From the NCBI GenBank assembly GCA_016205965.1, contig JACQSM010000078.1, positions 1 through 7,926 on the forward strand: 7,926 nucleotides of DNA. The letters run 5' to 3'. A program made the position numbers and the translations under genes. The notes beneath the pieces were generated by a model, which did not search any database, was not told the DNA's origin, and worked only from the letters and a program-made list of their open reading frames with translations. Below are positions 4,743 to 7,926 of the stretch, piece by piece; positions within the stretch are counted from its first letter, which is position 1; each line of letters starts with the position of its first letter. This DNA comes from Candidatus Uhrbacteria bacterium. GTDB lineage: Bacteria > Patescibacteriota > Patescibacteriia > SG8-24.

Positions 4743-6785
4743 ATGGCCGACGACAAGAAAAAGAAGAAAGGCGAATCCGAATACGGCGCCAAACAGATCA
4801 CCGTCCTCGAAGGTCTCGAGGCGGTCCGTCGCCGACCCGGCATGTACATCGGTTCGACCGGTCCGACCGGCTTGCACCACCTCATCTGGGAGGTCGTCGA
4901 CAACTCCTTCGACGAAGCCATGGCCGGCCACTGCAACGAGATCCGCATCACCCTGCTGCCCGACAACATGGTCTCGGTCGAAGACAACGGTCGCGGCATC
5001 CCGGTCGAGATCCACAAGCAGGTCGGCGTCTCGGCCCTCGAGGTGGTTCTCACCAAGCTCCACGCCGGCGGAAAATTCGGCGAGGGCGGCTACAAGGTTT
5101 CCGGCGGTCTCCACGGCGTCGGCGTTTCGGTCGTCAACGCTCTTTCGACGCACCTTCGAGCCGAGGTCAAACGCGACGGCAAGCTCTGGGTTCAGGAGTA
5201 CAAGCGCGGCGTGCCCCAAAAGAAGGTCCGGGCCGAGGGCTCGGCCAAAGGCACCGGCACGACCATCATCTTCCAGGCCGACAAGGAGATCTTCCAAACT
5301 ATCGACTACGACTGGCAGACGATCCTCGATCATCTGCGCCAGCAGGCCTACCTGACCAAAGGCATCCGCCTCCGACTCGAGGACAAACGCGAGAAGGGCA
5401 AATTCCAAAATTACGGATTTTATTTCGAGGGCGGCATCGAGTCGTACGTCCGCTACCTCAACCATTCCAAGGAGGCCAAGCATTCTCTGGTGTTCTACTG
5501 CGCCAAAGAGGCCGAGGGCGTCATGGTCGAAACAGCGCTCCAATACGTCGATGACTATAAGGAGAACGTCATCGCCTTCGCCAACAACATCTACAACCCG
5601 GACGGCGGCATGCACGTGGTCGGTTTCCGCAGCGCCCTGACCCGCATCCTCAACAACTACGCCCGCAAGCAGGGCTACCTCAAAGAGAAAGACGACAACA
5701 TCACCGGCGAGGACAGCCGCGAGGGTCTGACCACGGTCATCAGCGTCAAAATCCGCGAGCCGCAGTTCGAGGGCCAGACCAAGGCCAAGCTCGGCAATCC
5801 CGAAGCCCGCACCGCCGTCGAGTCGGTATTCGGCGAAGCCTTCGAGATCTACCTCGAAGAGCATCCCAAGGATGCCCAGGCGATCATCGAAAAATGCATC
5901 TTGGCTTCGCGGGCCCGCATGGCCGCCCGGGCCGCCCGCGACACCGTATTAAGGAAGGGCGCTCTGGAAGGCCTGACCTTACCCGGCAAGCTCGCCGACT
6001 GCTCGTCCAAAGACCCGCAGAAATCCGAGATCTTCATCGTCGAGGGAGATTCCGCCGGCGGCTCGGCCAAGCAGGGCCGCGACCGCGAATTCCAGGCGAT
6101 CCTGCCTTTGCGCGGCAAAATCCTGAACGTCGAACGGGCCCGCCTCGACAAAATGCTGGTCAACAACGAGATCAAGAACCTGATCATCGCCATGGGCACG
6201 AACATCGGCGAGCAGTTCCGGATCGAGGACCTGCGCTACGACCGCATCATCCTGATGACCGATGCCGACGTCGACGGCGCCCACATCCGCACTCTCCTGC
6301 TGACGCTGTTCTACCGCTACTTCCCGACGCTCATCACCGAAAAACACCTCTATATCGCCCAGCCCCCCCTCTTCCGCGTCGGCGGGGCCAAGGATTTCAA
6401 GTACGCCTTCTCCGAGGAAGAACGCGATCGCTTCGTGGCCGAATATCAAAAGAAGAAGGCCGACAAGGCCGAATCGGGCAAGGCCGCAAAGAACGGTAAA
6501 AAGTCGGAGAGCGGCCCCCAGGCCGCCGCTGAAGGCGAGGAAAACTCCGAGGTTTCAAATGCCGCCGGAGTTCCGATCCAGCGCTACAAAGGTCTCGGCG
6601 AAATGAATCCCGAACAGCTCTGGGAGACGACCATGGATCCGGCCACCCGGGTCATGAAGATGGTCACGGTCGACGACGCCAAAAAAGCCGACACCACCTT
6701 CGATATCCTCATGGGCTCGGACGTCGAGCCGCGCAAACGGTTCTTGCAGACGCACGCCAAGAACGTGAAGAACCTGGATATTTGA
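4743..6785 (+). CDS. gyrB: DNA gyrase subunit B
   Basis: GyrB is the ATPase half of the A2B2 gyrase that adds negative supercoils. The 680-residue protein is complete. The N-terminus is lysine-rich (DDKKKKK). The GHKL ATPase domain shows EVVDNSFDEAMAG at 50-62 with Glu50 and Asn54, DNGRGIP at 81-87, and the GGLHGVGVSVVNALS lid at 121-135. The transducer domain carries QTK at 345-347. The TOPRIM domain has EGDSAGGSAKQGRDREFQAI at 434-453 with Glu434, and DADVDG at 507-512 with the metal-binding aspartates. The C-terminal IQRYKGLGEMNPEQLWETTM at 612-631 and a NLDI ending are typical of the short GyrB form; 'QGRDREFQAILPLRGK' favours GyrB over ParE. Residues about 568-605 are a K/E/A/G-rich insert lying after the DFKYAFSEEE segment and before IQRYKGLGE. 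The ATG is preceded only by a weak AAAAAG. gyrA is not in the window. Confidence 0.98.
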   Translation: MADDKKKKKGESEYGAKQITVLEGLEAVRRRPGMYIGSTGPTGLHHLIWEVVDNSFDEAMAGHCNEIRITLLPDNMVSVEDNGRGIPVEIHKQVGVSALEVVLTKLHAGGKFGEGGYKVSGGLHGVGVSVVNALSTHLRAEVKRDGKLWVQEYKRGVPQKKVRAEGSAKGTGTTIIFQADKEIFQTIDYDWQTILDHLRQQAYLTKGIRLRLEDKREKGKFQNYGFYFEGGIESYVRYLNHSKEAKHSLVFYCAKEAEGVMVETALQYVDDYKENVIAFANNIYNPDGGMHVVGFRSALTRILNNYARKQGYLKEKDDNITGEDSREGLTTVISVKIREPQFEGQTKAKLGNPEARTAVESVFGEAFEIYLEEHPKDAQAIIEKCILASRARMAARAARDTVLRKGALEGLTLPGKLADCSSKDPQKSEIFIVEGDSAGGSAKQGRDREFQAILPLRGKILNVERARLDKMLVNNEIKNLIIAMGTNIGEQFRIEDLRYDRIILMTDADVDGAHIRTLLLTLFYRYFPTLITEKHLYIAQPPLFRVGGAKDFKYAFSEEERDRFVAEYQKKKADKAESGKAAKNGKKSESGPQAAAEGEENSEVSNAAGVPIQRYKGLGEMNPEQLWETTMDPATRVMKMVTVDDAKKADTTFDILMGSDVEPRKRFLQTHAKNVKNLDI

Positions 6786-6822
6786 TCGGGCAGGCCCGAC
6801 AGGGGTGCGGCCTTCAGGCCGC
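6786..6822 (+). terminator. Two short palindromes at the gyrB 3' end
   Basis: Directly after the TGA, TCGGG (6786-6790) pairs with CCCGA (6795-6799), and GCGGCC (6807-6812) pairs with GGCCGC (6817-6822) around TTCA. Neither is followed by a T-run on the plus strand, so they may protect the 3' end or act with a factor rather than being standard intrinsic terminators. They are the only candidate for ending gyrB before the convergent gene. Confidence 0.35.
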
Positions 6823-6838
6823 CATAAAACCCGAAGAT

Positions 6839-6865
6839 AAAAAAGAGGGCCCTTCGTCGGGGCCT
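6839..6865 (-). terminator. Intrinsic terminator of the 6867-7265 gene
   Basis: On the minus strand AGGCCC (6865-6860) pairs with GGGCC plus a further C-T end (6852-6846), a seven-position stem with one internal mismatch, followed after CTC by TTTTTT (6844-6839). It starts one base after the TAG at 6869-6867. Confidence 0.65.
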
Positions 6866-6866
6866 T

Positions 6867-7265
6867 CTATTGTTGAAGTTTGTCTTGGAGCGGCAGGACG
6901 CGCGTGCCATTGAGGAACACGGTTCGCAGTCGCGAGAGTTTGACGTCGTTCCAGGGCTGGACCGGATGGCTGAACGTCAGATGATAGCCGAGCATGATCC
7001 GTCCGGCGAAGACGCCGCGGCCGTAAGGGCCGCCGCTGCCATGGAACGTCGTCTCAGTCGGTTCGGGGAAGAACTTGCCGCCGGTCACCCGCACCCTGGC
7101 GGCGGCAACGTCGACCACCTCAATCCGGTACTCGTTATTCCGGGTGACCGCGGTGATGACGTCGCCGGCCCGAAGGTCGTCGAACATGATCGTGTCGGCA
7201 TGGGCGGCGTCGTCGATGGCGTCGGCTTCACGATCGTCCAAAGATTTGCGTCCGCCTTTGGTCAT
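6867..7265 (-). CDS. Uncharacterised 132-residue beta-rich protein
   Basis: The protein has 132 residues from the ATG at 7265. After an acidic first 30 residues, the rest reads as a compact beta-strand protein: a 'GDVITAVTRNNEYRIEVVD' strand pair near 34-52, 'RVRVTGGKFFPEP' near 57-69, a glycine-rich turn 'HGSGGPYGRGVFAGRIMLGY' near 74-93, and a closing 'RTVFLNGTRVLPL'. There is no signal peptide, membrane segment, cysteine or catalytic motif. I recall small Parcubacteria proteins with the same 'TRN--Y' and 'GG-F' pattern, but cannot name a function. The start is decided by AAGGAG at 7276-7271, five bases upstream; the frame stays open to 7403, but that extension would cross the promoter. The gene has its own promoter and terminator, is convergent with gyrB and divergent from secE. 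Confidence 0.82.
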   Translation of the reverse strand: MTKGGRKSLDDREADAIDDAAHADTIMFDDLRAGDVITAVTRNNEYRIEVVDVAAARVRVTGGKFFPEPTETTFHGSGGPYGRGVFAGRIMLGYHLTFSHPVQPWNDVKLSRLRTVFLNGTRVLPLQDKLQQ

Positions 7266-7270
7266 GACCG

Positions 7271-7276
7271 CTCCTT
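7271..7276 (-). promoter_or_regulatory. Shine-Dalgarno site fixing the start at 7265
   Basis: The minus strand reads AAGGAG five bases before the ATG at 7265-7263. It is the best ribosome binding site in the window and rules out the upstream start at 7403. Confidence 0.75.
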
Positions 7277-7296
7277 GGTAAAAAGGCCGATATACG

Positions 7297-7325
7297 AGCC
7301 TAGCGCCGAAAACGGCACATGTCAA
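7297..7325 (-). promoter_or_regulatory. Promoter for the 6867-7265 gene
   Basis: On the minus strand there is a consensus -35 box TTGACA (7325-7320), a 17-base spacer and a weak -10 box TAGGCT (7302-7297), similar to the TAAGCT before gyrB. The expected leader is about 25 bases and includes the AAGGAG site. Confidence 0.55.
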
Positions 7326-7384
7326 TGAAAACTCCCGCCTGCGATGAGAGCTTGCGCATCTACCGCAGAAACCGGGCCCGCCAC

Positions 7385-7413
7385 TTGCCAACTCCCCAAC
7401 CATCCTATATAGT
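7385..7413 (+). promoter_or_regulatory. Sigma-70-type promoter for secE-nusG
   Basis: There is a -35 box TTGCCA (7385-7390), a 17-base spacer and a -10 box TATAGT (7408-7413). Transcription would start near 7420, giving a leader of about 45 bases that contains the hairpin at 7430-7453. The space between this promoter and the divergent one (7326-7384) shows nothing else recognisable. Confidence 0.7.
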
Positions 7414-7429
7414 GTGGATATCAGTGATT

Positions 7430-7453
7430 TCCGCCCGCAACAGGCGGATTTTT
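7430..7453 (+). terminator. Terminator-like hairpin in the secE-nusG leader (possible attenuator)
   Basis: TCCGCC (7430-7435) pairs with GGCGGA (7443-7448) around a seven-base loop, followed directly by TTTTT (7449-7453). It lies between the predicted transcription start and the secE ATG. No plus-strand gene upstream needs a terminator here, because gyrB ends at 6785 and a minus-strand gene lies between. It is therefore more likely to be a leader element than the end of another transcript. Confidence 0.55.
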
Positions 7454-7456
7454 AGA

Positions 7457-7468
7457 ACCTCCATATGG
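7457..7468 (+). other. 12-base start-codon context shared by secE and rplY
   Basis: ACCTCCATATGG spans the secE start codon here. The identical 12 bases span the rplY start codon on the minus strand (1186-1175). The ACCTCC part has the sense of the 16S rRNA anti-Shine-Dalgarno tail, not of a ribosome binding site. Two copies in one window may be chance or a conserved initiation context. Confidence 0.4.
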
Positions 7469-7671
7469 CGAGCTTCAGCCTCACCAACAACCCGGCCGTC
7501 AACTACGTCAAAGAGTCGAATACCGAGCTCCGTAAGGTCGTCTGGCCGTCGCGCAAAACGGTCGTCAAGCACACCCTGCTGGTGATCGGCGCCGCCGTCG
7601 TCATGGGCGCTTTCTTCGGCGCGCTCGACTTCGGCCTGGTCTACGGCTTCGAAAAAATTCTCCAGCGCTAA
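7465..7671 (+). CDS. secE: Preprotein translocase subunit SecE
   Basis: SecE is the small essential clamp of the SecYEG export channel in the inner membrane. The 68-residue protein is the short single-helix form common outside the gammaproteobacteria. Residues 10-30 carry the conserved amphipathic helix and the hallmark ELRKVVWPSR at 21-30. Residues about 37-60 form the single transmembrane helix. The ATG at 7465 is in the context ACCTCCATATGG, without a Shine-Dalgarno sequence; the same 12 bases surround the rplY start. nusG begins four bases after the stop, so the two genes are co-transcribed and probably translationally coupled. Confidence 0.96.
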   Translation: MASFSLTNNPAVNYVKESNTELRKVVWPSRKTVVKHTLLVIGAAVVMGAFFGALDFGLVYGFEKILQR

Positions 7672-7675
7672 GGCT

Positions 7676-7926
7676 ATGCCGAAACAAACCGTACAACACG
7701 GCCGACGCTGGTACGCCATCCACACCTATTCCGGCTACGAGGAAAACGTCGCCCACAACCTCAAGCAGCGCACCGAGTCGATGGACATGACCGACAAGAT
7801 CTTCAACGTGATGATCCCGAAAGAGAAGAAGATCAAGATCAAGAACGGCAAGCGCAAGGTGGTCGAGGAAAAGATTTTCCCCGGCTACGTGCTGGTCGAG
7901 ATGGTCGTGACCGACGACTCCTGGTA
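7676..7926 (+). CDS. nusG: Transcription elongation/termination factor NusG, N-terminal part, cut by right edge
   Basis: Eighty-three codons are present. The sequence opens with a short polar lead and then the NGN domain that binds the RNA polymerase clamp: RRWYAIHTYSGYEENVAHNL at 10-29, IPKEKKIKIKNGKRK at about 47-61, and KIFPGYVLVEM at 66-76, followed by DDSWY at the edge. These are standard NusG landmarks. The start ATG at 7676 lies four bases after the secE TAA, with AAGG overlapping that stop codon only two bases before the ATG, which suggests coupling to secE translation. The KOW domain and the expected rplK and rplA genes would lie beyond the edge. Confidence 0.96.
   Translation, partial: MPKQTVQHGRRWYAIHTYSGYEENVAHNLKQRTESMDMTDKIFNVMIPKEKKIKIKNGKRKVVEEKIFPGYVLVEMVVTDDSW

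Noticed and set aside
4605..5864. Long open frame (419 codons) on the minus strand
   Set aside because: It lies antisense to gyrB, whose motifs are unmistakable. The translation is rich in D/V/L/A in the pattern expected from the complement of a high-GC gene.
4743..6785. ParE (topoisomerase IV) instead of GyrB
   Set aside because: QGRDREFQAILPLRGK, IQRYKGLGEMNPEQLWETTM and the NLDI ending fit GyrB better, and no parC neighbour is present.
7266..7403. Upstream extension of the 6867-7265 gene
   Set aside because: It covers the TTGACA promoter and the AAGGAG site that fix the start at 7265.

Overview
The window (roughly 60% G+C, judged by eye) looks like ordinary chromosomal DNA from a high-GC member of the Candidate Phyla Radiation, most likely Parcubacteria (Patescibacteria). 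The housekeeping genes (rplY/ctc, rodA, gyrB, secE, nusG) are bacterial and read with the standard bacterial code. Two uncharacterised proteins beside rodA, a zinc-ribbon protein and a membrane-anchored beta-rich protein, resemble families I associate with Parcubacteria. That placement rests on memory of family resemblance, not on a search.

Layout, left to right. Minus strand, 1-3882: the 5' part of a DUF3048 (YerB-like) membrane-anchored protein that runs off the left edge; rplY (bL25/CTC); a small zinc-ribbon protein; rodA; and a 291-residue single-pass membrane protein. From 3883 to 4194 lies a divergent control region dominated by a roughly 200-bp imperfect inverted repeat with a promoter just outside each end. 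Plus strand, 4195-6785: a 146-residue multi-pass membrane protein with its own promoter and terminator, then gyrB with its own promoter. On the minus strand, 6867-7265 encodes a 132-residue uncharacterised protein, convergent with gyrB. On the plus strand from 7465, secE and nusG begin the usual secE-nusG(-rplK-rplA) cluster, and nusG is cut by the right edge.

Most genes appear to be separate transcription units. Sigma-70-type promoters, four of them with 17-bp spacers in front of rplY, the zinc-ribbon gene, the 4195 gene and secE, plus intrinsic terminators can be read at most boundaries. Functionally the window mixes translation (bL25), cell-wall elongation (RodA), DNA supercoiling (GyrB), protein export (SecE) and transcription elongation (NusG), with several lineage-type unknowns.

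I see no mobile-element protein, CRISPR array, tRNA, rRNA or defence system. The best candidates for something undescribed are: the inverted repeat between two divergent promoters, whose outer arms carry matching G-quadruplex motifs that differ only in the loops; a terminator-like hairpin in the secE-nusG leader; a 12-base block shared around the start codons of rplY and secE; and a promoter whose -10 box directly abuts the apparent start codon of the zinc-ribbon gene.
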